DNA of 64,000 nucleotides from Stenopsyche tienmushanensis (Eukaryota > Arthropoda > Insecta > Trichoptera > Stenopsychidae). The stretch's first letter is position 1. Each line of letters begins with the position of its first letter. The notes under the pieces were generated by a model. The model did not search any database. It worked only from the letters and a program-made list of their open reading frames with translations, and was not told where the DNA came from. Shown here piece after piece: positions 40,719-53,000 of this stretch. The stretch spans positions 310,001 through 374,000 of the forward strand of contig WACJ01000044.1 of assembly GCA_008973525.1 (NCBI GenBank), in the 5' to 3' direction. The position numbers were made by a program, and so were the translations under genes.

Positions 40719-43140
40719 TACCAACTACTACTAGATCCTAAAAGATTACATTGTTCAAAACTGAATAACGTTTAAAGATCATATCCTTAAAAATTGGGTA
40801 AATTTTACATCATTGGAGTTTACACATATTTAAATCTACGTTCTTCAAAATATAATTTTAGAAATCGCATTTATGTTTATTATGGGAATTCCCACAACAT
40901 AAAAGAACGAATAAATCCCAATTATAGTTGTAATTTTGGCAGACTCAAATCCTCTTTGTGTGTCTAATTGCTGGAACGTCTCAATTTTTTTGCAATTGTT
41001 CTCTTCTAAATCTTTCCTGGACCACCACGACGTCAATACTATGACACAGGCTTGTCCATCTTGTCCGGGCTAAAAGTTAATCCTTTTTGGTAAGTGGATT
41101 ATTTTTCGCCTTTTGTTGCGCATTGGCAATACATCAAATACGCTTTATTTTGACACGTACGTATTCCCTTGCTAATGTGCTGCGAAATAAGACACGAATA
41201 GGATAACAATAGGATTAACATAAGGACTAGAATGAGTTTCTGCCTTGAATGCCTCGTTGACGGACGTTTTCTACCATGGGCATTGTCTCAGTATTGACGA
41301 GGATAGTTTCACACTTTGACTTCCTCGAATCAAACAACATAGTCGATACTAATCTAAAAACGTCCTTTCGTAGCATAGATGAGAATTGGCATCGTATTAA
41401 TATTAATGCGATCGTGGCATATTAAATTTCAGCGATTATATACGACACAATCCATAATGGAGGAGCGCTTAGCGAGACGGCATATCTCGAAGTGAAATTG
41501 TATTATATGTAAATAATGGAATGGATGTGTATGAATATAAGTTCGTGTTTAATATCGTAGATGCCGTTTACATTCTGAGATATTGGGATAGAAATAAGCC
41601 GTAATATCTGAGCATTTTTTAATGTGGCAAGAGGAGCATAAATTGCTCTCCACATTTTACTAAATATGCCATTTTTCACATTGAAAATAACCTAATAAAG
41701 ATGTCACCATCCATTGCCGCAATCTCCATATTGTGGTGACCATGATTCGTTTGCACAAACAATTATTTTTATTTGAACTATTAAATTTAAGCTTTCGACC
41801 TATTTAAAGGCAAAATCATTTAATTTATTCATTGTATTAAACTGATATACGTAAATTAAAACACTTATAAGTAATTAATCTATATTATTGATCATCGATA
41901 CTATTTACAATATCAATGTTTTACATGATTTATTAATCATATTTATCATTTTTAACATCCATGCAAAAAATAGATTTAAATTTAAAGTTATTGATCAAAG
42001 TTGCATGAGTTAAATTAGTATTTTATGGCTATAGAATATAGAATAACAAATATTTCATTTTGCCAAATTTATAAATAAAAATATATATTCAATAAGAATT
42101 GAATGAAATAGTCAAAGAAGATTGTCATCCTAGTGCTTGTGGTAGACAAAAATTGAAATGCAAATGATACCCGGCGGTGAGCCTACGGAAGGGAGCAGGG
42201 AAGAATAAGACAATAAAAAACCAGAACTTTTAAGCGAGGAAAAAAAGGTAATTTAAAACTCCTTAACGACCTTATAAAAGAGCGAGCTTTATTATTGTAG
42301 CTCATATTCTCTCCTAACTGCAAGATGGGGGCATTAGTCAAAGCGAAACTTTTCAAATTTAATCGTATTCTCGAAAATGCGGATAATGCGGAAAACGCCA
42401 TTAAACGCTGTTAATTGATGGAGCTTTTTTCGCCCTCGCTTTTTTTAAATATTTATTTTATAAATGCACAAAAAATCAATCCATTCTTGATTGATTTACT
42501 TAAATCGGCGAATGAAATGGTGCATTAATATTTATAAATCTATATTAAATTGTATGTGAAAATGTTTTAATACAAAGGAAGGTAGGTTTATTAATAAGGA
42601 AATGACTCAAAAAAACATAATTAGCTAGGTGAACCAGGGTCTGAAAAATTAGTCCTGTTTTAATACACATTCGGGTTTATCTAATCGTAATTTTTCCATG
42701 GCAAATATCTCATCTCGTTCCGCGCCCCAGACTTATTTAACCCGGGACTTCCCCTCCGACGGGTTTTCCGTGTTTTTTGAATATGCCGGTGGGGTTTTAT
42801 TATTATTCCGGGGGCGTTTCGTTTATTGCCACCACCCGCCAAGTGGCGCGATAATAACATTATCGTCATATCTATCTGGAAAACTTTCAAAAAAATTTAA
42901 TAAAAAAAGCCATCTCGAATAATGTGTATGGAGGGCTTTAAATTACGCTGGGTACACTCGATCAAATTGTAGGCAATGCAAATGTTACTGTACACAACAA
43001 AATAAGCAAACTTGCAATGTCTTTATGACATTTAACATCCTTCAAATATTTTGGCAGAAGAACATTTTCTTGTTAATATACAATATTACAATTGATCAAT
43101 CCATGAGAAGTAGTTTAAACTAAGTTATAAAAAAAATATT
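40719..43140. other. Intergenic, no gene recognised
   Basis: AT-rich sequence with less AT-rich blocks near 41240-41480 and 42690-42860. The latter includes CACCACCCGCCAAGTGGCGCG, shown here in two parts: CACCACCCGCC and AAGTGGCGCG. A 74-codon ORF in that block has no domain. It may be conserved non-coding DNA. Confidence 0.35.
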
Positions 43141-43144
43141 AACA

Positions 43145-43556
43145 CTTCTATTGGGTTGACGCCGATCACTGGACTTCCCAATTTCTGATGGGGCCCGGCC
43201 GTTTTGCGGCATACCTCGCAAAAATGAAACTAAAAGATAGTTCGGACTGCATATGCGGGATTCTTTCATGGGCGTGGATCACGTTTTGTGGTCGTGTTTG
43301 GGCAAGTCGGCCGAGAAAGAGGCGCTCCTGCGCCGTATCAGAGGTCCTTTTTCTGGACCTCTTGGCCACAGGGACTTGGTGGCCAGCCCCGGTGCCTTTT
43401 TGGCGTTCAAAGCTTTCTGCTATAGTTTCGTAGCCAAGTGTTTCTTGGACGGATAATATTTTTAGTATCCGTCCTCTACCATAACATGTCACTACGGGTT
43501 GACCGTATACTTGTATCAGCCTTGGTGTGAATAATAAAAAAATATAAAAACAACTT
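43145..43556 (+). mobile_element. 5'-truncated LINE 3' fragment (R1/Jockey-type)
   Basis: Across a frameshift the plus strand reads GRFAAYLAKMKLKDSSDCICG and then DHVLWSCLGKSAEKEALLRR. This is the C-terminal end of a non-LTR reverse transcriptase protein (GxFxxYLxxxxxxxSxxCxCG...DHVLxxC zinc-knuckle region). The frame ends near 43456, and a short 3' UTR leads into an A-rich stretch at 43531-43556 (AATAATAAAAAAATATAAAA). The polymerase domain is missing, so this is a dead insertion. Confidence 0.7.
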
Positions 43557-43829
43557 CTACTTCCTTCGACTTAAAATATGCCGCCAAATAGCCAAAATAA
43601 AAATAATAAAAATTTATTGAAGGGACCATTGATCTTCGTTGCCCAAAAATATAGTCAATTCATGCATCATGGAGAGATTTTTGATGAAGACTATTATTCA
43701 AATTATATATTATCAACCCGGAATCGTATCGTATTTTTATAAAATTTATATTTTTCGACTGAAATATGTTAATTAACCAGATTATTAAAATCGTGTTAAA
43801 TCGAAACCGCTAACCTTGCAAAATGCATG

Positions 43830-44155
43830 TCATACAGCGCATACCACGACGGACATTCTACACGAACGATTTGAGAGCATAGTTATCTCATCCGGTAGCA
43901 ATATGAATTAGCCATCAATACCGTGCGATTTAACATCTTTAGACTTCTTCCTTTGAAGCTATTTTAAATCGCAGATCTATACGTATAAAGTGCAAACAAT
44001 TGATGCCCTCAAATTCAACATAAAGAACCCCATCCAGCTAATTCATCCAGATTTATGCAACAAAGTCATCGCGAATTGGATCTCCCGAATATCTGTCACC
44101 AAGTTAAGTCGTGACAGACATTTGAACGACGTTATATTCCATACAAGCCAATAGA
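43830..44155 (+). pseudogene. mariner-type transposase C-terminal fragment (copy 2)
   Basis: Fuller than the 35.0 kb copy. Frames give DLTSLDFFL, SYFKSQIYTYK, QTIDALKFNIKN, then LIHPDLCNKVIANWISRI and SRDRHLNDVIFH. This is the usual end of an insect Tc1/mariner-superfamily transposase. Shared nucleotides with copy 1 include ACATTCTACACGA and CAATTGATGCCCTCAAA. Stops and frameshifts are present. Confidence 0.7.
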
Positions 44156-45269
44156 AAAGATGCCATAAAAGATTATTTGAAATATTTTTTAAAAAAAACA
44201 CACACAACTTGTTTCAATTGCATTTAAAACCTGTATAAGGCTTCGATTAATTTGAAAAAAGCAAGAAAAGCTCATCAATTTTATTTGTAGATGTCTCTTT
44301 GAATGATGTTTGTGATCCGTGGTAACTAAGAAATCAAAATGGTTATTCATATATGCAAATGTCTGATACAAATATTTTTTCAATGTATTTATTTTGCACT
44401 TTTATAATAACTTTTCAAATAAAACTAAAGATGATCGTAGCCATTATTATGGAATATGTATATTACTAAATACTAAAAGTATCTCATGATTTTTTTAAAG
44501 CATTTCTTCTTATAAAGTATTTGATCTATTTTTAAATAGGATCTATGTTTGAGTAGTGAAATCATCATTCTTTTAAATTATATTTAGATGTATTTGCAAA
44601 TGATTTAACTTGCATTTGCAAATGATCGTTCGGAAAAATAAATACTTTTGGGTTTCTAATTTTATGTATAAATTTGGTAGTCCAACAATAAATCTTGATC
44701 GATAGAGTGTTCAAGAAGTGTTAATTAAAATGTTTTGCTTTCATTTCGAAGCCTTGTATCCACATTTCAAATATATTTTTTACCATATATGCGAAAATAA
44801 TTGTAACAAAAATATTTCAAATTGAGGTTAAATAATTAAATTACGAAATGACCTCAACTCTCAGCAATTTAATCGCAAAGGGTTACATTTTTGGCCTTTT
44901 GGAAAAGTTTAATTTCCTCATTCTTTCCGAATTGTTCATGTTTTTACGTCTATTAGGGTTAGTTTTTTTTATCAAAATGCGTGCTTGAATAGTTTCACAG
45001 TAACCACCAAGTATTTAACAGTAGTAAACATATTTTGAGGGGCTGCCCAAACACGATAAGATTGTTAAGATCATAAAAAATCGGAAGATTTATTATGGAG
45101 AAATAACATAATTTTTACTACTTAATTTGATGTCAAAATAAACAGTAAAATTCTTACACGAAAATCATTAAACGATGGAAAATATTATGATTGTTTTCTT
45201 ATCGGAATAATATTTTAATAATATTTTTTTGGTAGCTGTCCAATCGGGGGTAGTTTTTAAGAATCGGTA
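44156..45269. other. Intergenic with a duplicated octamer-like motif
   Basis: AT-rich. ATTTGCAAATGAT occurs twice, at 44592-44604 and 44614-44626, 22 bp apart (about two helical turns). ATTTGCAAAT is an octamer-type POU-domain site. Nothing else is recognised. Confidence 0.4.
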
Positions 45270-45570
45270 TTACGTGAGATTGATCGATATGCATTCGAGT
45301 GCAGAATGAAATAGTCAGTTGGAGAAATGCTAGTGGTGTAAAGCCACGCCCACTTATTCATATTTAGCAGGGGTCGCAAAAAGAATATTCCTTTCTCATT
45401 TGAAATCGTTTTGTCTGCTTCCTCTAACAATGGGACGGATTCTGTTTCCGTCCCACTTTTATGAACGCGTCCCGCATTATGTCGTCTCACCTGGCAATTG
45501 CCGTTTTAATGCACAAAGCGATGACATACGTAACGCTATCTCTTTTGCATTTAATGAGCTTCATATTGAT
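45270..45570. promoter_or_regulatory. Candidate cis-regulatory block with a hairpin
   Basis: Less AT-rich than its flanks. It holds CCACGCCCAC (45344-45353, a KLF/Zic-type core), CACCTGGCAATTGCC, and a perfect nine-pair hairpin: TGGGACGGA (45431-45439), a seven-base loop, TCCGTCCCA (45447-45455). No coding frame is convincing. Function is inferred only from composition. Confidence 0.25.
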
Positions 45571-46132
45571 ACTGCCTGTAAATAACCCATACACCATGAC
45601 ACTTTTTATTCTTTTATTTTAAAATAAACTTTCACTGCAATTATTATTCGGCTTATAAATCATATTCACATATATAAAATCGTGCTTGAACTACGATAAC
45701 TATTTACATAAATACAATTATTTTGGCCAAATCCAAATGCAGCATGGGACCCCACACTGACTTCTCGGGGTCACCCTATCTTCACTACTACTGCTTCAAA
45801 CAACATCACTGAAGGCAGATCTGAAAGCGGAAAAGCACTCCGCAGCACGATCACACAGGATCATCCTTCTCGTCAATTTATTTTGTGAAAAAAAAAAACG
45901 ATGTGAAACCAAACTTCATGGAACTCCACCTTTACATATCCGGTCAACGATGGCTTTACTCCCCTAAGAAGGGCACCACTCTTTCTCAAAAATGAGAGTC
46001 CTACCCATACCGTATTTAAAATAACGTAGAAGAAGATACACTTATCTTTCAGTACCGCGCTCTTCAAGTAAACATAACCAATATACTTGAAATCGATTCA
46101 TTATATCATTCACGCATCATTATTAGTCGATG
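45571..46132. other. Intergenic, nothing recognised
   Basis: Includes a stretch of mixed composition (45740-46020) that looks like degraded repeat, but I cannot assign it to any family. Confidence 0.3.
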
Positions 46133-46201
46133 AATTTGGGTTATCGATATACATAATTGTATGATGTACGCAATACACTCTCTCCGTCTCTATCTCTATC
46201 C
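46133..46201 (+). repeat. 69 bp repeat, inverted copy of 38124-38188
   Basis: Shares AATTTGGGTTA, ATGATGTACGCAA and ACTCTCTCCGTCTCT with the 38.1 kb copy in the opposite orientation. Sequence beyond 46201 shows at most weak similarity to the 38.0 kb flank. The family is not recognised. Confidence 0.5.
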
Positions 46202-46690
46202 GAACTCAATGTGCAAAAATGTTCTTTCTGAATCACTGGAATTCGATCGCAAATACGCGACTGTGCTCTTCAAAAGGTTAACATGGCTCTTACTCACACT
46301 TAACAAGCCTCTGGAGGTTTCTGAACTCAAAATTACATCTTTGACGACCAGCTTAATCTTTACATTTTACATTTATTTATGCAAATATTACATCACCACA
46401 ACCAAACCAAGTTTGATCAATTGATGACTTAAACAAACGCCGCTAGATGTGCCTACAAATCGCACAATGTTCAAAGAAAGGATAATGCCTCCGTCTTCTC
46501 TAATACGTTTACATATTTTAATGTTCTTAAGAAAATTTAATTTGGTTTTATTTTTTCTCTATCATTTTTTCTATCATTGGATGTAATTATTTTAAGCATA
46601 GCAACTGATAAATTTTATAATTTCAATCATAACCACTGATGGTGCTTTGTAATGAAGTAAAGGCTGTGATATTAACATTTGAATTCCTTG
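46202..46690. other. Intergenic, nothing firm recognised
   Basis: May contain the remainder of the element to which the preceding repeat belongs, but no ends or protein remnants are visible. Confidence 0.3.
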
Positions 46691-46692
46691 TA

Positions 46693-47546
46693 CACTTAAA
46701 CCTTTTTTTGTGCGGTTGATGCGTCCCGCGGAAAATCGCACAAAAAGAAATCGCAAAAAAGTTCCATCGATTTTAAAAACCGCATAACTTTGAAACAGCT
46801 ATATAGAATATATTTAAAATCGCATAAAAATTTTAATAAAAAAAAAACAGGAAAACAATTAAAAAAATAATATGTTTGGTAACAATTAAAGGACGTCTTG
46901 CATAATTGGTAAAATTTTAAGGATGTCTGACATCTGGCATCTCAAATGCCAGACATTCACTACTAATTATTTTAATTACAAACTATCATCGCTGTATGAT
47001 AATTTTCGTTACGATTTTCGATATGACTTAAAATCGCTCTCTTCTTCGGAAGAAATAGTATGTAGATTTTCTCTTTCCAACAATATAATTCATAATCAGT
47101 AAAGATGTCACTATAGTCCCTAGCTCAAAAAAATCACAAAATGGCGACTGTTTAAAAAAAATTCAATCAAGTCATTTGGCCTTATTTTGTCAGTTTTAAT
47201 TTTTTTTAAATAATTAAAAAATAAATTTTAACATAAATCTGGTAGGAATAATAGAAGGTTATGGTATGGTAGGGTCGGCCAAGTTGCCGCGCTAAAATAA
47301 CTATAACTCCGTAAGTAGTTGAAATTTTGGATATTATTTTAGAAAATGTATTTTTAGAAGTCGGAGCATTAGAAAAATGCAAAAAAAGCGAAATCATTTT
47401 TTTCAGATTTATACAGTCCCCAATTATAATTTTTTTCCAAATTTCAGTTAGTGTTGATGATTTATTTCCAATTCATCCAAAATATCTCGATACGTACTCA
47501 AACTTTGAAATCGCACATCAAAGGTGCACAAAAAGAGGCTTGACTG
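46693..47546 (-). mobile_element. TA-flanked non-autonomous DNA element, copy 2 (854 bp)
   Basis: Flanked by TA at 46691-46692 and 47547-47548. It starts CACTTAAACCTTTTTTTGTG and ends GCACAAAAAGAGGCTTGACTG. The interior matches the 40.1 kb copy in inverted orientation (CCGCATAACTTTGAAACAGC, GGATGTCTGACATCTGGCAT). It is about 230 bp longer, with extra sequence around 46980-47280, so one copy has an insertion or the other a deletion. Confidence 0.78.
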
Positions 47547-47548
47547 TA

Positions 47549-49040
47549 TATTATGATATTAATACTTTTTATCTTCTTTATTGCCAATAGAAAATCAGAA
47601 TTGTAAAATGATTTTTAATGTTAACGGGCCAAGTGAGTATTCTTAAGTCATGATTAATTTATTTAAACCAATAAAAAAATAGCTCATCAATTAGATAAAA
47701 TTCGTTGTAAAATGTAACGAATTAATTTGAAATAAAGTTTCAATAATTGATGACTAATTTATACACAGGATATATTATATTTGCCAGTTTTACATATTTT
47801 TTTGATTATTGGGATGTATGCAATGAACTACTCAAATATATGTATTATAAAGATGATATTATAAAAAAATAATCACGTTGCATGTTTTAAAACGACAAAA
47901 CGTGTATAGGCTTACTTGGATTGCGAATTTATGCAGTGTTTAGAAAGAGACAACAGAGCGATGCACAGAGCAATAGAAAGAGATGCCGCTATCTCCAATA
48001 GTCTTATGTGGAATATACCGAATCAAATTGGCATTTCTTTGGCGGTAATAACACCGGCTACGCGTTCCTAATTCTCAATGTTTGTTTTTGTTTCCCTATT
48101 TTCATTTTGAAGCCAAAAAAATAGTTTTTAAAAAGTGCATTTTTCCCAAATATTTATTGAGTGAATACCTGTGGATTATGTGTTAATAATAAATACGAAT
48201 TAAATACATAAATCATGAAATATAACCTCAAAATTAAATGTCAAATTTTTGTACATAAATAAACTATTTAAGAGTTAATTTTAAATGCTTAAAAGCAAAG
48301 CACTTAAATACCACTAAAATTATTATATAAAAATATTTTTGCAAAAAAAATATTTTTTATTTAGCAATAAAATTATTGACTATCACTTCAAAGCTTCCAA
48401 AATCACCTAATTTCATGATTAGCTGATATTATAATAATAGTTTAAATAATGAATTAATTAAAATAATTTTATACATGTTATTTAACAGTTTCAACGCTGT
48501 TCTATGTGTTTTTCAACCCTTAATTTCAAATATAAGTTTGACATTGTTACATTCGCAAATTCTTTTCCCGTCGGCAACTGACAGATATAAGATCTTCCAT
48601 ATCAATAAAATTAATTGTATCGTATGAAAAATCAAGAAAATTATATGGATTTTTTAAAAGTGTGATCCGATTATAAACATATTTTGATTATTAAAAAAAA
48701 TAATAAAAAAATATTTATTCGTGTACTGCGTTTGACGGTTCTAATCTCCCATAAATACGGGGCTATATTTTGAGATCATTATGTGTATTTGTGTACCAAA
48801 GTATTAAATCGTCCCCTCTAAATAGCTACGACCCTATAGGGAACAAACAAAATCATTACACCCTCTTTAACGAGAAAATACTTAATACTGGGGGAGACCG
48901 TAAATTGACTGTGCATTTAATAGCATTAATGACATGTCCAATTTAGAGGACTATTTTTGCAGCTTAGGTTCGTTTCAATTATTTTTAATTATGCATTTGT
49001 TGAAAAAATCAGCAATTTACTATGGAAAGATTGAGGATCG
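47549..49040. other. Upstream region of the right msh-like gene
   Basis: AT-rich unique sequence. Blocks at 47930-48070 and 48760-48960 are slightly less AT-rich. No coding exon or transposon is identified. Confidence 0.35.
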
Positions 49041-49041
49041 C

Positions 49042-49050
49042 TATATAAAA
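49042..49050 (+). promoter_or_regulatory. Candidate TATA box of the right gene
   Basis: TATATAAAA lies about 230 bp before the start codon, which would place the transcription start near 49072 and give a 5' UTR of roughly 200 nt. No initiator match was seen at the expected place. TATA-like strings are frequent by chance in DNA this AT-rich, so this is weak. Confidence 0.25.
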
Positions 49051-49274
49051 TCTTGATCTGTACAAAGATTAATCGAGAGCATTACGTATAATACAATATT
49101 GTAAATTCTAATCTAGTCTACTAACGCAATCGCTGAAAATACGATTAATTAATACACACATAGATTGAAGATAATGTACTTAATCCAGTGATGCTTAAAC
49201 TTTATTATATGAAAGTGGTCGAAAACATTTATTTAAATATGAAGTGTTAATGAAGCGGCTTTAATGATATAAAT

Positions 49275-50010
49275 ATGATGTTGTCGAATATGAAGCATGG
49301 ACGAAGCACTGCAGAAAAATTTGATTTGCCAACATTAGATTCAACAGCTTCGTCGTCTTTAACCATGAACGGAAAAGATAAGTCATCTAATGCATTTAAA
49401 TATCAATGTGGTGTGATGAAAAGTCGTATTTCGTTTAGCGTTGATTCACTTTTGGCAACAACTGAAAATAATTATCGAAAAAGTGCACAGCAAGATTTGA
49501 AATACGACAAAGAAGATGATGAACCAAATAGAGAAATATTGGACAGATTGCAAAATGATTTCAACATCTGGCGAAATCATCTGGAGAAAAATGGAAGTGT
49601 CGATTTGACTCGGCGAACCTTGTGTAAAATTGAAGACGATGTTAAAACTGTAACAAAGCTGAACAATTTAAATCCTCAAATTATGATCAATGACAATATA
49701 ACAGCTCAAAAAAGTGTTTCAAAATGTAAGAACAGAACAATCAGTGCCGGTGATGACTGCGACGTAGACGAAGAAATCGACAGTGAAGTCGACGTCGACG
49801 TTGGAGACGCCACTTCCACTTCTTCGGAACAACTGGATCAAACTTCTCCAAGCGTGGAAATCGAAGACAGAGGAGCTGGTCTGGTCGCGCCGCAACCACT
49901 ACGAGCACCATTGCCGAGATTCTTCCAAGGAGCACCTCCGGTTTCTTGGCCGTTCCCGCCGTTCACCTGGATGCCGACCAATCCACTCTTCCGGACTGGA
50001 TCACCGACAC
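49275..50010 (+). CDS. msh/Msx-like homeobox protein, first coding exon (paralogue of the left gene)
   Basis: Encodes 245 codons plus one base of a probable nuclear homeodomain repressor. Seen: an eh1 motif RISFSVDSLLATT (51-63), sharing 11 of 13 residues with the left gene; an acidic, Ser/Thr-rich stretch (160-198); and a Pro/aromatic tail with SWPFPPFTWMP (224-234). The order eh1, acidic, Pro-rich is the same as in the left gene. The homeodomain would follow in a later exon that is not in this window. The start is the first ATG after an in-frame TGA at 49251-49253; a second Met follows at once. The donor CAC|GTACGT ends the exon in phase 1, as in the left gene. Unlike that gene, this exon is AT-rich and has no CpG island. 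Another eh1-bearing homeobox class cannot be excluded without the homeodomain. Confidence 0.62.
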
Positions 50011-50016
50011 GTACGT
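50009..50016 (+). other. Splice donor ending exon 1 of the right gene
   Basis: ACAC|GTACGT with GT at 50011-50012. The frame continues 65 nt past it to a stop at 50073, but the added residues lose the Pro-rich character. A second GT at 50015 (TAC|GTACCG) is a poorer match. The preferred donor gives phase 1. Confidence 0.5.
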
Positions 50017-53000
50017 ACCGAGCATTCTTCAATTACACAATCCAATTAATAGATCGAGAGTGCAATAAAAGATAGTGAGACGTAGAACATGGAGGTATCT
50101 ATCCTATAGCATGTTTTGCTATAGGAGCGGATGGAATGCGATAGACTGCCTCGGCGAAGATAATTTCCTTATTTGCGTTCGTACAATGTTATTCCGATCG
50201 TTTTATCTTTTGCAGAATGCATTCATCGATTATATTGATTTTTTTTAATCCTTTATAAGGACACGGCTGGATCTAGAGTAGTTCTAATAATTTTCAACAA
50301 AAAAGATCGTCGAGCCAATCATAGAATATTTTAAACATGAATTTTTATGTTAACATTGCTCCGTGGAAACATCAGGGCATCGTTAAAATACTCATTTATC
50401 TGCAATTTATTGAAGCCAATACATTTTATGTTAAAGAAGAACGTTTAGTAAATGACTTTTACTGGAATTGCATGCTAGCAAGACTATATTTATTGCCTTT
50501 CTCTTCTCGTTTGAATTTTTTTGTGTTGGATGTACACGATTTGTTTCTTTGATATCTTGGGAACTCTTCCGACGATCACGATCTTTTTGGACTACTATTA
50601 CTGCAATCAAGACAGTCTAAACTTGCCAAATCCTTATTTGTTCATTATATTCGCATGTATTAGAATACCATTTAAAGGCACGTTGAATATATATTCCATT
50701 CCGAAAACACAATATAATTTTAAAGACAAACATTTTTCCTCAGCAAGTCTCATATAATCAGTCTATCTTTGTGTATAGCAATTTATCATGCGATAACATC
50801 ACCATTTTAAAAATAGTAATATGAACTTATATCAATTTTTTATAAATAAAAATTATAAAAAGCCTATATGAAACATTCACCTCTATATGCATTTGATATT
50901 GAAATTACTATGACTACGATAATGTTTCACTCAGATGATCATAAAGTATGTATGCAAAATTTGATGTAAATCAGTCAAATAATACAAGATTAAGATTATG
51001 GTACATATTCCTGAATAACTATGCCAAAGCTTATTTTATCCTTGTCTTTGATTATGTATGACTTGATATTTGTCTTTTTTGATGAAAATATCCTTTGGAC
51101 AGGATATGTGGGAACGCATATAATATATACTGGTTACAATCTGGAATTAATTTTCGAATGTTAATAAGACATTTAGAGAAATTATAATGAGGCCAAGATT
51201 GATTGGCCTTTTGTAGTATTTTCTAGTTACACAAATCACTATAATTTAATACCACTCACACAACATGTAATGCGTTCAATCAACGTTGTTACACAGCATG
51301 CGAAGAGGCAATAATATGACAGGCAGTTTGCTGAAAAACAATTATTCCTACCATGAAGTATACACCACATTAACTTTTATAACTCCCAGGGCGAAAAAAT
51401 CACAATTTCTCCAAGGGCAATTATAATTGTTCTCGTCCGTCTTCAACAGCAAGAATGAGGTAATCGCATCGGCGCTAATTAAAAATTATGAATATTTATA
51501 TTCGACAGTCGTTGATATGGTGAACATTGCAAATTATACTTATGTCGGAAATGAACCTGTAACATATGCTCGTGCATTTGCTTATAAAAGTCGTTCGAGC
51601 TCGAACGATAGTCATTTCATGGTACATGTAGCGCTGCTGCTATCTCGGCGAGAATTAATTAGCGAATAATAACATGTTTTTAGTGTTGAAAAATAACCAT
51701 AAACATGATGACTGGCGATCATCATTAACGGCCATTATGCCTGATTGACAGATCAATAGGCGCTCTTTATAATTGTTGCGCAATCACAATTCGCTTAAAA
51801 AGGATATAACATAATTTATTGGAAAACGTTAGCAGCGTGAACATCCAAGTGTCCACGAAAATCATTACCAGCTACATTCGATTACTGCATCGTTAGTGTG
51901 ATTAATAAATTGTTGGAGTGTCAATGGAAACTTGTGTAATAAGTATCGATAAAATGCGAAAAGCTTATTTATAGACAACCATGACTAACCTTTCTTGCTA
52001 TGCCTTAGATATCGCCAAAATAAGAATGTCATCTTATTCAAATTTGGAGATTTTCAAAGATCGAATTAAATAGTATTTGTAAAAAAATTAAATTTACTTC
52101 GACATTTTGACCTCAAATACAAACGAAGAATTGCATTAAATTTTAATCTAATTGATATGCAGGTCAATGTTATGTCAAAATATTCAATGTCTATGTAAAC
52201 AGGTGCTCATTTTGTAATGCGGCACAAATTATGACCTGAGTAAATCATTACTCTGTCATAACCACTCGCTGCTCTTAAGTATTATTTTTTATAATTATAA
52301 ATAATATTTGTATTTTTCGAATAAAAAACTTATGGTATGTCAAACAATTAAATGCTCCAAATGGTTTGAGGAGTTTTCTGTGCCTTTATTTTCAATTCGG
52401 GTCAATTCTGCCCAAATCATGGCCCACCCGTTGCTTTAAATCATTAGTGAATTTCCGAAGGATTTTCTGAGATTTCTAGGTCATTGTCTATACAATGTAA
52501 ATCAGAAATGGTCTAATCTAACAAGCGTTCAACATTGCGGACATTAAAAATTATTTTCTAAATCTGAATAATTGTATGTACTGGCATTAAATTAAAATCT
52601 ATAAAGCTGCTTTACTGTCCACAAGTAGTTTATGTTAATTATCGTTAAATGAACATCATCTACTTTCGATACAAGGTGGCTAAGACTTTGGAAAACGTGA
52701 CTAAAGTTGTAGTTTGGGAGCTTTGATTAAAGTATTGCATCTTTCAATACATTGCTATATTAATATATATATCATATTTTTATTTCACTAAGTTGTTGGA
52801 TGACATCGATTTGTATTAAAAAGTCTGATGCCAATGCAACCGGCTCTTTTTTTAACGAATATTTCATATATTCTGTAGAAAAAGGTACGATTCCCATTTC
52901 TAAATATAATGTTAACGTGATTAGCGTTGCACTTTTTGTTTCTTTCATTCACGTTTTGATACACAGTAATATAGTTTTACTTAAATTAGTATTCATTTCT

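Noticed and set aside
43166..43492. 108-codon minus-strand ORF
   Set aside because: Antisense of the LINE 3' fragment, whose plus-strand frames carry the recognisable C-x-CG...DHVLW residues.
49741..50049. Overlapping open frames in other frames and strand across the right msh exon
   Set aside because: Shadows of the real frame with Arg-rich, domain-free translations.
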